Source: CAZXSK01 sp964642855
Lineage (GTDB): Bacteria; Planctomycetota; Phycisphaerae; SM23-33
DNA: 53,614 bases
NCBI GenBank assembly: GCA_964642855.1
Contig: CAZXSK010000020.1
Location: 1-53,614, forward strand
Direction: 5' to 3'
Position 1 is the stretch's first letter. Each line of letters opens with the position of its first letter. A program made the translations under genes and the position numbers. Of the stretch, positions 41,117 through 48,983 are shown piece after piece. The notes under the pieces are model-generated. The model was not told where the DNA came from and did no database searches. It worked only from the letters and a program-made list of their open reading frames with translations.

Positions 41117-42259
41117 ATGGCCAACAAGGCAGTGTTTCTCGACCGCGATCACACGATCATCGACGATCCGGGGTATCTCAGCGACCCCGACCAGGTCAAG
41201 CTCCTGCCCGGAGTGGAGCTGGCACTCAAGTCGCTCCGCCAGGCCGGCTACCTGCTGGTGGTCGTCACCAACCAGTCGGGCGTCGCACGGGGCATGTTCA
41301 CCGAACAGACGCTCAAGACCATCCACGCCGAACTGCAGCGCAGGCTGGAAGAGAAAGGTGCCCGCCTGGACGCGATCTACTACTGCCCCTTCCATCCTGA
41401 AGCCCAGGTGGAGAAGTACGCCAAGGACTCCGAGCTGCGCAAGCCCAAACCGGGCATGCTCCTCAAGGCTGCCGAGGACCTGGACATCGACCTCTCGGCC
41501 AGTTGGATGGTGGGCGATTCTCCGCGCGACGTCGAAGCCGGCCAGCGCGCCGGAACGCGAACCGTTCGAATCCGCCACCCAGGCGAGCAACTGCCGCGCG
41601 ACCAGGTCGGCGACGTGGCCCAGCCCGACTACACGGTGCGCAACCTTGTGGACGCGGCGCGGGTCATCATCCGGGAAGGTGGCAGGCAGCCCACGGGCGG
41701 CATCGTCTCCCGGGCGATGCACAACGCCCATCGCGAGAACGGGCAGGCCCAGGTGACTGCCAGCAACAGTGACGGGGCAACAGATCCTCCCGCCGGGCAG
41801 GAAGAGAGCAGTCCGCAGCAAAGACGTGCCCCTGCCAGCAGGCTTGGTCTCTCCGCCGAGACGGACGAGCAACCACCAGCTGGCTCGCAGGCCCCCGTCG
41901 CCGCCGACGAGACTCCCCCCACGCCGCCGGCGGAGGCGATGGACCAGCCGGTGGCGAACCCCGCCAGCCACCCGGGCGGGGAACCGGCCGGTCGCGACGA
42001 CGATCCCTCGCGGTCCGAGGCGCTGCTGGAGCACATCTATCAGGAGCTGACCCTCCTGACGCGAAACGACGACGAGCAGCTGTCCTACGCCAAGATCGCA
42101 GCGGGGCTGGTGATGATGCTCGCGGTGCTCGCACTGGGCTACGCGCTGGTGACCTGGTACAGCGGCCGGTCGGTCGGGGACGCGCAGTTCTGGGCGACCG
42201 CAGCGGCCGGGCTTCAGTTGCTGTCCCTGACGTTGTACGTCATGAATCGCGCGCGGTGA
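41117..42259 (+). CDS. gmhB: GmhB-like heptose-bisphosphate phosphatase with C-terminal membrane helices
   Basis: Removes the 7-phosphate of heptose 1,7-bisphosphate in ADP-heptose synthesis. Residues 1-185 are a HAD phosphatase: FLDRDHT (D9, D11), VVVTNQSGVARG, KPKPGMLLKA and MVGDSPRDVEAG. The usual zinc finger is partial: C90 and H93 are present, but the second Cys pair (normally CxC before RKP) is replaced by DSEL. Residues about 190-310 are a Pro/Ala/Glu-rich linker and two membrane helices follow (about 325-347, 358-376), which is not normal for this soluble enzyme. ATG 41117 follows GGGGAAGG. Confidence 0.85.
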   Translation: MANKAVFLDRDHTIIDDPGYLSDPDQVKLLPGVELALKSLRQAGYLLVVVTNQSGVARGMFTEQTLKTIHAELQRRLEEKGARLDAIYYCPFHPEAQVEKYAKDSELRKPKPGMLLKAAEDLDIDLSASWMVGDSPRDVEAGQRAGTRTVRIRHPGEQLPRDQVGDVAQPDYTVRNLVDAARVIIREGGRQPTGGIVSRAMHNAHRENGQAQVTASNSDGATDPPAGQEESSPQQRRAPASRLGLSAETDEQPPAGSQAPVAADETPPTPPAEAMDQPVANPASHPGGEPAGRDDDPSRSEALLEHIYQELTLLTRNDDEQLSYAKIAAGLVMMLAVLALGYALVTWYSGRSVGDAQFWATAAAGLQLLSLTLYVMNRAR

Positions 42260-42422
42260 TCGGGGCAGTCGGCTGTCCTACAATGTGTCAGGCCGGGAAA
42301 CCTGCCCAATCAGCGAACCGAACTCGATGGAAATCGTCTGAATAAGTACCCACAAGGGAAGCGAATCGTCAGCCAGACGCGACCCGGCGGCTGCGGCCGC
42401 ACGACAACTGGGAGTGAATACC

Positions 42423-43520
42423 ATGAGATTGAATCGAACGTATCTTTTTGTTTCGGCCATGCTTGCCTGTGTGATTGCCCTCGCACCAGCCGGCTGCTCC
42501 AAGGACGAGCCGGAGAAAAAAGACCCCGGCGGAGGCGACACGACGTCGTGGGCCCAGCCGGTCGTGGAGACCGAAGCCCTCAGCGATGCCCACGCCGAGA
42601 AAGTCAAGACGCTGATCAACCGGGGGGTGGCGTATCTGCTTTCCGAGGAGATGTCCGGCGGCGGGTGGGGCTTTGGCGAATCGCCCGATCCCGCCCTGAC
42701 GGCGATTGTGCTGAAGGTCCTCGCCCAGCATCCCGAGTTCGACAGCACCTCGCCGGTGATCCAGCGAGGCATGGAGGTCCTCAAGAAGCACGTCCAGGAA
42801 GACGGCGGGATCTACCAGCCCGGCCAGGGGCACGAGAGCTACACGACCTCCATTTCGGTCATGGCGATCGCTGCGCTGGATGATCCGCAGTACGAGCAGA
42901 TCAAGCAGGACGCCATCGCGTACCTCAAGGGCATTCAGCTCGTGCCCGGCACGACCACGCCCGACGGCATCGAGATCACCGAAGGCCACCCGATGGAAGG
43001 CGGNNNNNNNNNNNNNNNNNNNNNNNNNNNNNNNNNNNNNNNNNNNNNNNNNNNNNNNNNNNNNNNNNNNNNNNNNNNNNNNNNNNNNNNNNNNNNNNNN
43101 NNNGCCGATACGGACACCGGCCTGCGAAGCTACGGCTCGATGACCTACAGCGGCTTCAAGAGCCTGCTGTATGCCACGGGCATGAATCGCAATGACGACC
43201 GCGTGCTGGCGGCGTTCGACTGGATCCGCTCCAACTGGACGTTGGAGACCAACCCCAACATGCCCGGCAAGCGTTCTCTGCAGGGGCTGTACTATTACTA
43301 CCACGCCTTCGCCAAGGCGCTGCGGGCATGGGGCGAAGACCGCATCAAGACGATGGACGGCGAGGTCCACAACTGGCGCGAAGAGCTGATCGACGCGCTC
43401 GACGAGAAGATTCGCGACGACGGCTCGTGGGTCAACGAAGCCAGCCGGTGGATGGAAGCCGACCCCCGCCTGGTGACCTGCTACAGCGTGCTGGCGCTGC
43501 AGGAATCGCTCCACAAGTAG
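42423..43520 (+). CDS. lipoprotein with squalene-cyclase/prenyltransferase-type repeats (contains assembly gap)
   Basis: A lipoprotein (lipobox APAGC, Cys25, after MRLNRTYLFVSAMLACVIAL) whose mature part has alpha-toroid repeats like terpene cyclases and prenyltransferase beta subunits: GVAYLLSEEMSGGGWGFGESPDPALTAIVLKVL, YTTSISVMAIAALD, and, after the gap, YGSMTYSGFKSLLYATG and LQGLYYYYHAFAKAL. No catalytic Asp motif (DxDD) is visible, so it may be a binding rather than a catalytic protein. The 100 Ns at 43004-43103 hide an unknown length. ATG 42423 lies eight bases after GGGAG. A strong terminator follows. Confidence 0.75.
   Translation: MRLNRTYLFVSAMLACVIALAPAGCSKDEPEKKDPGGGDTTSWAQPVVETEALSDAHAEKVKTLINRGVAYLLSEEMSGGGWGFGESPDPALTAIVLKVLAQHPEFDSTSPVIQRGMEVLKKHVQEDGGIYQPGQGHESYTTSISVMAIAALDDPQYEQIKQDAIAYLKGIQLVPGTTTPDGIEITEGHPMEGXXXXXXXXXXXXXXXXXXXXXXXXXXXXXXXXXXADTDTGLRSYGSMTYSGFKSLLYATGMNRNDDRVLAAFDWIRSNWTLETNPNMPGKRSLQGLYYYYHAFAKALRAWGEDRIKTMDGEVHNWREELIDALDEKIRDDGSWVNEASRWMEADPRLVTCYSVLALQESLHK
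43004..43103. other. assembly gap (100 N)
   Basis: Exactly 100 N bases interrupt the lipoprotein gene. A run of this round length normally marks a scaffold gap of unknown size. The reading frame before and after it is the same, so the two halves appear to belong to one gene if the true gap length is a multiple of three. Confidence 0.99.
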
Positions 43521-43544
43521 AATCGACTCACCGCAACACCTGCC

Positions 43545-43586
43545 AGCGGGCCCGGAGGATCGACTCCCCCGGGCCCGCTCTTTGCG
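43545..43586 (+). terminator. strong intrinsic-type terminator
   Basis: AGCGGGCCCGG (43545-43555) and CCGGGCCCGCT (43569-43579) form a perfect 11-base-pair stem over a 13-base loop, followed by CTTTG. It ends the toroid lipoprotein gene. The T tract is short. Confidence 0.6.
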
Positions 43587-43695
43587 CTGCCTCGGGCCCT
43601 GCGCTGCCACCGCCATTGCGGCCGGGCAGGGAAGTACTTGAACCCGCCCGGCGAATCGGTAAGGTATCCCTTTTCCCCTGCTGCTGGAGAACTGC

Positions 43696-44988
43696 ATGGA
43701 GATCCGACCGTTTCCCGGCCTGCGGTACGCACCCCAGGACGGCGACGTATCGAAGCTGATCGCCCCGCCGTACGACATCCTCACCGAAGCGGACAAGAAG
43801 TCCCTGCTCGCCCAGGACGAGCGGAACATCGTCCGCATCGACCTGCCCCACACGCCGCCCAAGCAGCTCGGGCCCGACCAGGCCTACCAGCTGGCTGCTG
43901 AAACGCTCGACGCATGGCGGCAGGCGGGCACCTTCCTGCAGGAAGACCAGCCGGCTGTGTACGTCTACGAGCAGACCTACACCTGGGCGGGAACCACCCA
44001 CACCCGCCGGGCGATGCTCGCGGGCGTCCGCGCGACCGAACTCGGTGAAGACGTCATGCCCCACGAGCACACCTTCGCCGGCCCCAAGGCCGATCGCCTG
44101 CGACTGACCGAGAAGACCGGCGTGCAGATGTCGCCGATCTTCGGCTTCTACCACGACGAAGGCCAGAAGGTCGGCCGCCTGCTGGGCGAGCAGTCCGCAT
44201 CGCGCCAGCCCGATCTGCAAGGCCACCTGCAGGGGGTCGATGAAAAGCTCTGGGCCGTCACCGCCCCGCAGGTCATCGAGACCATTACCGACCTGCTCAA
44301 GAGCCGGAAGGTCTACATCGCAGACGGCCATCATCGCTACACCACCGCGATGAACTACGCGCGCAGCCTGCGGGAGTCGGGTGAGATCGACGCCGACCAC
44401 CCCGCCAACTTCGTGCTCTTCGCGCTGGTCGCCGACAACGACGAGGGGCTGATCGTCCTGCCTACCCATCGCGTGGTGCACAACCTGGCCGGCGGGTTCA
44501 CCTGGGACGCGCTGCTCGAGTCGCTCGCGAAAGATTTCGAGATCGTCACCGTGTCCCCCGAAGGGGCGGACCTCTCCGACGCCGACGCCTTTCTGGCCGA
44601 TTTCCCCCCGCACTCGCTGGCCGTTGCGGGCGAAGGCGGAAAGGCCATGCGCGTGCTTACGCTCAAAGGGCCCGAGCCCATGCAGCGAAGCGCCGGCGAT
44701 CACTGCCAGGCCTACCGCGAACTGGACGTGGCGATTCTGCACACGTTGTGCATCGACGGAGCGCTGTCGCCCTGGATGGCCGACCAGACCAGCGTGGAGT
44801 ACACGCCCGACGGCAACCACGCCCTCACCGAGGTGCGCAGCGGACAAGCCGACCTGGCCTGGATTCTCCGGGGCACGCCCCTTGCCAGCGTCTCGGCCAT
44901 CGCCGACGCCGGCGCTTCCATGCCCCACAAGAGCACATACTTCTACCCGAAGCTCGCGACGGGTATGGTCCTCAAACCCCTGACCTGA
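43696..44988 (+). CDS. DUF1015-family protein
   Basis: A 430-residue protein of the DUF1015 family, in which archaeal SerK-type members phosphorylate serine; the function of most bacterial members is not proven. Visible conserved blocks are IRPFPGLRYAP and LIAPPYDILTEADK at the N-terminus, VMPHEHTFAGPKADRLRL, VYIADGHHRYTTAMNYA (about 208-224, the likely catalytic site) and the C-terminal MPHKSTYFYPKLATGMVL. ATG 43696 follows GCTGGAGAACTGC. It is seven bases upstream of the SGNH hydrolase gene, so the two are probably co-transcribed. Confidence 0.9.
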   Translation: MEIRPFPGLRYAPQDGDVSKLIAPPYDILTEADKKSLLAQDERNIVRIDLPHTPPKQLGPDQAYQLAAETLDAWRQAGTFLQEDQPAVYVYEQTYTWAGTTHTRRAMLAGVRATELGEDVMPHEHTFAGPKADRLRLTEKTGVQMSPIFGFYHDEGQKVGRLLGEQSASRQPDLQGHLQGVDEKLWAVTAPQVIETITDLLKSRKVYIADGHHRYTTAMNYARSLRESGEIDADHPANFVLFALVADNDEGLIVLPTHRVVHNLAGGFTWDALLESLAKDFEIVTVSPEGADLSDADAFLADFPPHSLAVAGEGGKAMRVLTLKGPEPMQRSAGDHCQAYRELDVAILHTLCIDGALSPWMADQTSVEYTPDGNHALTEVRSGQADLAWILRGTPLASVSAIADAGASMPHKSTYFYPKLATGMVLKPLT

Positions 44989-44995
44989 ACCAGCC

Positions 44996-45640
44996 ATGAG
45001 CGATTTCCAGATCCAGGACGGACAGACGGTCCTGCTGACCGGCGACAGCATTACCGATTGTGGCCGGCGGGACAAACACTACCCCCTCGGCGCGGGCTAC
45101 GCCCGTATGGTCGCACAACTCGTGACCGCCCGATATCCCGAGCGGAAGATCACCTTCCACAACCGCGGCGTCGCCGGCGACGTGGTCACCCAGCTGCGCG
45201 ACCGATGGACCGACGACTGCATCGCGCTGCAGCCCGATTGGGTGTCGATTCTGGTGGGGATCAACGACGCGGGCCGGCGGTTCAGGCCGGAGCGCGACCA
45301 GGTGTCTCCCGCGCTCTATCGCGAGGCGTACACGCACATCCTGCAGCGGACGCGCGACGAGACCGATGCGAGGCTGATCCTGCTCCAGCCGTTCCTGATG
45401 ACCCGCGACACCGACCCGGCCAGTTCGCGGACCCAGCTCCGCCAGTCGCTGGAGGAGTACAAGCCGATCGTCGCCGAACTGGCCGAGCAGTTCGACGCGA
45501 CCTTCGTGCCGCTGGACGACGTGTTCGCCCGCCATCTGCAGCATCGGCCGCCGGAGTGTTTCTGCTCCGAGCCGGTCCATCCCGGACAGCCCGGACACAT
45601 GTTGATCGCCCACGAATGGCTGGGGGCGGTGGGGTGGTAA
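44996..45640 (+). CDS. SGNH/GDSL-family hydrolase
   Basis: A 214-residue esterase-type protein. Block I is LLTGDSITDCG with nucleophile Ser18; block II Gly is in GVAGDVVTQ; block III is VGINDAG; block V is PVHPGQPGHMLIA with the catalytic His. There is no signal peptide, so it acts in the cytoplasm unless exported in another way. Substrates of this family include acyl esters on sugars and lipids; none can be assigned. It overlaps nothing and begins seven bases after the DUF1015 gene. Confidence 0.87.
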   Translation: MSDFQIQDGQTVLLTGDSITDCGRRDKHYPLGAGYARMVAQLVTARYPERKITFHNRGVAGDVVTQLRDRWTDDCIALQPDWVSILVGINDAGRRFRPERDQVSPALYREAYTHILQRTRDETDARLILLQPFLMTRDTDPASSRTQLRQSLEEYKPIVAELAEQFDATFVPLDDVFARHLQHRPPECFCSEPVHPGQPGHMLIAHEWLGAVGW

Positions 45641-45655
45641 GGGCGTGCAGGCAGG

Positions 45656-45671
45656 GCGGTTGCAGCCGCCT
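45656..45671 (+). terminator. short hairpin after the SGNH hydrolase gene
   Basis: GGCGG-TTGCAG-CCGCC just after the stop codon. It is GC-rich with no T tract, so it may be a weak or Rho-assisted end. It separates the SGNH gene from the leuA promoter. Confidence 0.3.
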
Positions 45672-45718
45672 TGCGGGCGGGACCATCTCCGATCTTGCCG
45701 CCTCCGCGGATTTCTCGC

Positions 45719-45748
45719 TTGGCGATTCGCCCCGCGCGACGATATAAG
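45719..45748 (+). promoter_or_regulatory. promoter of the leuA leader
   Basis: TTGGCG (45719-45724), 18-base spacer, TATAAG (45743-45748). The same -35 and spacing occur at the CHAD promoter. Transcription is expected to start near 45755, so that the leader ribosome site GAGGA (45755-45759) would be close to the 5' end. Confidence 0.6.
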
Positions 45749-45765
45749 GTAGTAGAGGAATCACC

Positions 45766-45828
45766 ATGAAGATCCGTCGACGCGACATCCTGAGCCTGTC
45801 CCTGCGGCTGGCTCTACTTGCGCGCTGA
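45766..45828 (+). CDS. leuL: leucine-rich leader peptide of leuA (attenuator)
   Basis: A 20-residue open frame, MKIRRRDILSLSLRLALLAR, with GAGGA six bases before the ATG. Six of its twenty codons are Leu (codons 9, 11, 13, 15, 17, 18); the last pair is CTA-CTT, and CTA should be rare at this G+C level. It is followed directly by alternative RNA hairpins and then leuA. This is the classic arrangement of a transcription attenuation leader: scarce Leu-tRNA would stall the ribosome on the Leu codons. Too short for gene finders. The role is inferred from layout. Confidence 0.75.
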   Translation: MKIRRRDILSLSLRLALLAR

Positions 45829-45832
45829 CGGA

Positions 45833-45891
45833 TCGCGGACCTGCCCCCCCGGGGCAGCCAGACGTTGACCATGACTCCGCGGTCCATGCGA
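45833..45891 (+). promoter_or_regulatory. antiterminator arms of the leuA attenuator
   Basis: TCGC-GGACC (45833-45841) can pair with GGTCC-at-GCGA (45881-45891): nine base pairs with a two-base bulge. The arms enclose a perfect hairpin TGCCCC-ccc-GGGGCA (45842-45856). The 3' arm lies inside the loop of the terminator and the 5' arm starts five bases after the leader stop codon, so a ribosome ending at the stop would cover it and favour the terminator. Confidence 0.65.
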
Positions 45892-45910
45892 CTTCGGGGT
45901 CTTTTCTTTT
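45873..45910 (+). terminator. attenuator terminator before leuA
   Basis: GACTCCG (45873-45879) pairs with CGGGGTC (45895-45901, one G-T) over a 15-base loop, followed at once by TTTTCTTTT (45902-45910). It is an intrinsic terminator upstream of leuA with no gene to end, as expected of an attenuator. Confidence 0.7.
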
Positions 45911-46074
45911 GTCCGGAACGATGGAACAGGCAGACAGCACAACCCGCTCTGGCACGGCCAATCGCCCCACGCCCCCTCGGCGCGAGTGCAACGTGCTCAT
46001 GGGCCGCACGCCCGACGGCGCGGGCAGGCTGCCCGGAATGCTCCCCTGGCCGCTACGTGTGTCCGGGGAAGCCC

Positions 46075-46090
46075 GGGGCGCATCCGCCCC
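46075..46090 (+). other. perfect GC hairpin in the leuA 5' region
   Basis: GGGGCG-CATC-CGCCCC, a six-base-pair stem with a tetraloop, 44 bases before the leuA ATG and after the attenuator. Its role is unknown; it may stabilise the leader RNA. The stretch 45911-46134 has no other clear feature. Confidence 0.4.
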
Positions 46091-46134
46091 AACCGCGCTG
46101 CAGCGATTGCACGCAACTGGACGAAAGGAATGAC

Positions 46135-47850
46135 ATGACGCAACCCAGCAAGAAGGAGCCCACCGTGGCCAGACAAGACCATACACCGAAATACGTCGCG
46201 CCCCAGCCGATCGATATTCCCGACCGGCAGTGGCCTTGCCGTACCGTGACCCAGGCACCGATCTGGTGCAGCGTCGACCTGCGGGACGGCAACCAGGCGC
46301 TGCCCAATCCGCTGGGCCCCGACCAGAAGCTCGAATACTTCCGGCTGCTTTGCAACGTGGGGTTCAAGCACATCGAGGTGGCGTTCCCGTCGGCCTCGCA
46401 GGACGACTTCGACTTCACCCGCCGGCTGATCGAAGAGAATCACGTGCCCGACGACGTGTTCATCATGGGCCTCACCCAATGCAGGCCGCACCTGATCGAG
46501 CGCACGTTCGAGTCGCTCCGCGGGGCAAGGAACGCCATCGTCCACGCCTACGTCGCCACCAGTGATCTGCACGTCAAGCAGGTGTTCGGCCTGACGCGCA
46601 AGGAGACGATCGACATGGCCGTCAAGGCCGTCCGGCAGATCCGCGACCTGTCGGAGGACATGGGCGATACGGACATCCGCTTCGAGTTCTCGCCCGAGGA
46701 GTTCACCGACACGGACATCGACTTCGCGCTGGAGATCTGCGAAGCGGTCTTCGAGACATGGGGCAAGGCGTCGGCCGATCGGCCGATGATCATGAACCTG
46801 CCCGCCACCGTGGAACGGCGCCCTCCGAACCACTACGCCGACATGATCGAGTATTTCTCCCGCGCGTTCTCGCATCGCGACGAGATTCTCATCTCGCTGC
46901 ACGGGCACAACGACCAGGGCATGGCCGTGGCAGCCACGGAACTGGCGCTGCTCGCCGGGGGCGACCGCGTGGAAGGCGCCCTGTTTGGCCACGGCGAGCG
47001 GACGGGTAACGTCGATCTCGTGACGGTCGCAGGCAACCTGCTCTCGCGCGGCGTGGATCCGAAGCTGGACTTCGGTAATCTCCAGGACATCGCCCGCACC
47101 GTCGAGCGCCTCACGGGCATGGAGGTCTATTACCGCCAGCCTTACTCGGGCGAGTATGTATTCACGGCGTTCTCGGGCTCGCACCAGGACGCCATCCGCA
47201 AGGGCATGCACAAGCTCGACGAGGCGCCGGACGTGTTCGGCATGGGCTGGAAGGTGCCCTACCTGCACGTGGACCCGGTGGACCTCGGGCGCGAGTACAA
47301 GGGCCTGATCCGCATCAACAGCCAGAGTGGCAAGGGCGGGATCGCGTGGATTCTGGAGACCGAGCACGGCCTGGAGACGCCCCGCGCCATGCACCCGCAG
47401 ATCGGCCAGGCCGTCCAGGCCATGAGCGACCGCGTCGGACGCGAAGTCACCGGCCAGGAGGTCTACGAGGTCTTCCAGAGCGAGTTCGTGAACCCCCAGG
47501 GCCCGTACGAGCTGGTGGGCTTCTGGCCTCGACCCGACGACACCGACCCCACGCAGATCCACGGCGAGGTGAAGCTGAAAGTCGATGGCCGGGAGGTCGT
47601 CGTCAAGGCCGATGGCAACGGGCCGGTATCGGCCTTCGTGCAGGCGATGCGCAAGGTCGTGCCCATGGAGTTCAACGTCGACGACTACCACGAGCAGGCG
47701 GTGGGCAAAGGCGCCGACGCCCGCGCGGTGGCGTACGTGCCCCTCATCACCGACGGCCAGAAGGTGACCTTCGGGGTTGGCAGCGACACGAACATCGACC
47801 AGGCAGCGGTAAGGGCGATCGTCGCGGCGCTGAACCGCGTGTCGCCCTGA
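46135..47850 (+). CDS. leuA: 2-isopropylmalate synthase
   Basis: Condenses acetyl-CoA and 2-oxoisovalerate, the first committed step of leucine synthesis. The 571-residue protein is the longer LeuA form (type 2, as in actinobacteria and yeast). It has the TIM-barrel start APIWCSVDLRDGNQALPNP (metal Asp), FKHIEVAFPSASQDDFDF, LHGHNDQGMAVA (HxH metal site), GDRVEGALFGHGERTGNVDLV, a helical linker and a C-terminal LeuA dimer domain (about 440-571), the leucine allosteric site. ATG 46135 follows GAAAGGA. Upstream is a Leu-rich leader peptide and terminator/antiterminator, so it is probably under attenuation and feedback control. Confidence 0.96.
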   Translation: MTQPSKKEPTVARQDHTPKYVAPQPIDIPDRQWPCRTVTQAPIWCSVDLRDGNQALPNPLGPDQKLEYFRLLCNVGFKHIEVAFPSASQDDFDFTRRLIEENHVPDDVFIMGLTQCRPHLIERTFESLRGARNAIVHAYVATSDLHVKQVFGLTRKETIDMAVKAVRQIRDLSEDMGDTDIRFEFSPEEFTDTDIDFALEICEAVFETWGKASADRPMIMNLPATVERRPPNHYADMIEYFSRAFSHRDEILISLHGHNDQGMAVAATELALLAGGDRVEGALFGHGERTGNVDLVTVAGNLLSRGVDPKLDFGNLQDIARTVERLTGMEVYYRQPYSGEYVFTAFSGSHQDAIRKGMHKLDEAPDVFGMGWKVPYLHVDPVDLGREYKGLIRINSQSGKGGIAWILETEHGLETPRAMHPQIGQAVQAMSDRVGREVTGQEVYEVFQSEFVNPQGPYELVGFWPRPDDTDPTQIHGEVKLKVDGREVVVKADGNGPVSAFVQAMRKVVPMEFNVDDYHEQAVGKGADARAVAYVPLITDGQKVTFGVGSDTNIDQAAVRAIVAALNRVSP

Positions 47851-47946
47851 CAAACAGAGCCCAGGCCGCAGATCCGCCCCGACCGGGATCACCAGTTACG
47901 GACCGGCTTCGGGTCGCCTCAACGCACGAAGCTTCACCGGACGGAC

Positions 47947-47981
47947 CCGGGCATGACCTGCCGGCTGGCAGGCGTGCCCGG
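47947..47981. other. 15-base-pair hairpin between leuA and cspA
   Basis: CCGGGCATG-A-CCTGCC, loop GGCT, GGCAGG-CGTGCCCGG: nine pairs (one G-T), a one-base bulge, and six pairs. It lies between convergent leuA and cspA, so it could act as a two-way terminator even though no T tract follows. The remaining 233 bases of the gap show nothing else clear. Confidence 0.5.
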
Positions 47982-48083
47982 ATTCATCCTGCCCGACGAA
48001 ACGTGCGCGCAACTCTTGCGCAAGGCTCGCGTCGCTCGATTCCCGTACTGTAAACGCCCCCGGCAAGGGACGTGCTCATGCGG

Positions 48084-48299
48084 TCAGGTCTGGGCTGCCG
48101 ACCTCAGAACCTTCTCCGCTTTCATGCCTTTGGGTCCCTCAACCAGTTCGAACTCGACTTCCTCGCCCTGATTGAGCGTCCGAAAGCCTTCCGCGACGAT
48201 CGCCGTATGATGGACGAAGATGTCGCTTTCCAGGTCTTCCGTGCGGATAAAACCGAACCCCTTCGCGTCGTTAAACCATTTCACCGTACCCTTTGCCAT
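48084..48299 (-). CDS. cold-shock domain protein (CspA family)
   Basis: A 71-residue single cold-shock domain that binds single-stranded RNA/DNA. RNP1 is KGFGFIRTED (about 16-25) and RNP2 is DIFVHHTAI (about 28-36), preceded by GTVKWFNDAKG. Length and order match CspA. ATG 48299 follows GGAGG eight bases away. The predicted promoter at 48386-48414 would give an approximately 80-base 5' leader, typical of cold-shock genes that are controlled by RNA structure. Confidence 0.95.
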   Translation of the reverse strand: MAKGTVKWFNDAKGFGFIRTEDLESDIFVHHTAIVAEGFRTLNQGEEVEFELVEGPKGMKAEKVLRSAAQT

Positions 48300-48385
48300 C
48301 AGATGTGCCTCCACAGCGGAACTACAGGAAGTAAAGAAATGAAATGCAACGGCAGAAGTGAACCGCCAACTGCATCAACAACATC

Positions 48386-48414
48386 GAGATATGATCTGCT
48401 CTTTCCCACAGCAA
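48386..48414 (-). promoter_or_regulatory. promoter of cspA
   Basis: On the minus strand TTGCTG (48414-48409), 17-base spacer and TATCTC (48391-48386). Upstream of it the 411-base gap 48300-48710 also has two direct copies of ACGTCGAC (48451-48458 and 48464-48471), each containing the palindrome GTCGAC; they could be an operator but this is unproven. Confidence 0.4.
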
Positions 48415-48710
48415 CTGCCACTTCCGAATGGTTGAGACGTGCTCCCCCTGACGTCGACCCGCAACGTCGACTTCAGTACACTCAATCGTAAAGCCATCTG
48501 CCGGAACCGGCAAGGACTTTCCGAAAACCTTTGGCCGCCATGACCTGCGCGACAAACTGAACCTCTCACTGAAACCTCCGGGCATCCCATGCGTTTCGGT
48601 GCATATCCCAATTCATCTCTCGTCTTACTTTCCCCGAAGCTCGCGGGCAGTCCCGACGTCTGATATTGTGACCTGTCCACAACCACGCGCGCCGAAAGGA
48701 GAAACACCCC

Positions 48711-48956
48711 GTGGCCGATGAGATGCTCGATCGCGAAACCTGGAAGCGCTGCCAGAAGCGAGCGCCCGGCTGGCGGGTACGATGCCTGCGCTGCGGATAC
48801 AAGCAGCACTGGGGCAGGTTCGGCATCCGCCGGGGAGCGGCCTCCTGGAAGAAGTGGACGCTGGGCTTCTGCAAACGCTGCCGCAGAATCGCCTGCCATG
48901 CCATCGAGAAGGGGCCCGTGCCCGTCGAACCGGAAGGCAGCTCACAGGACAACTAG
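48711..48956 (+). CDS. small double-CxxC zinc-ribbon-type protein
   Basis: An 81-residue protein starting with GTG 48711, nine bases after AAAGGAG. It has two CxxC knuckles, RCLRCGY and FCKRCRRIACH, spaced by about 28 residues, so a zinc ribbon is likely, and it is rich in Arg, Lys and Trp between them (KRAPGWRVRCLRCGYKQHWG). No known family recognised. RNA or DNA binding is inferred only from the basic zinc ribbon. Confidence 0.6.
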   Translation: MADEMLDRETWKRCQKRAPGWRVRCLRCGYKQHWGRFGIRRGAASWKKWTLGFCKRCRRIACHAIEKGPVPVEPEGSSQDN

Positions 48957-48983
48957 CCACCACCTCGCCTGGCCGGCCTGTCG

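Noticed and set aside
40133..42034. A 633-codon minus-strand open frame
   Set aside because: Antisense to hldE and gmhB in a high G+C region, His/Arg/Asp-rich text with no domain; typical shadow frame.
45909..46133. A 74-codon open frame between the leuA attenuator and leuA
   Set aside because: No ribosome site, Arg/Pro/Gly-rich text, and it is explained by high G+C; its stop two bases before the leuA ATG looks like chance.
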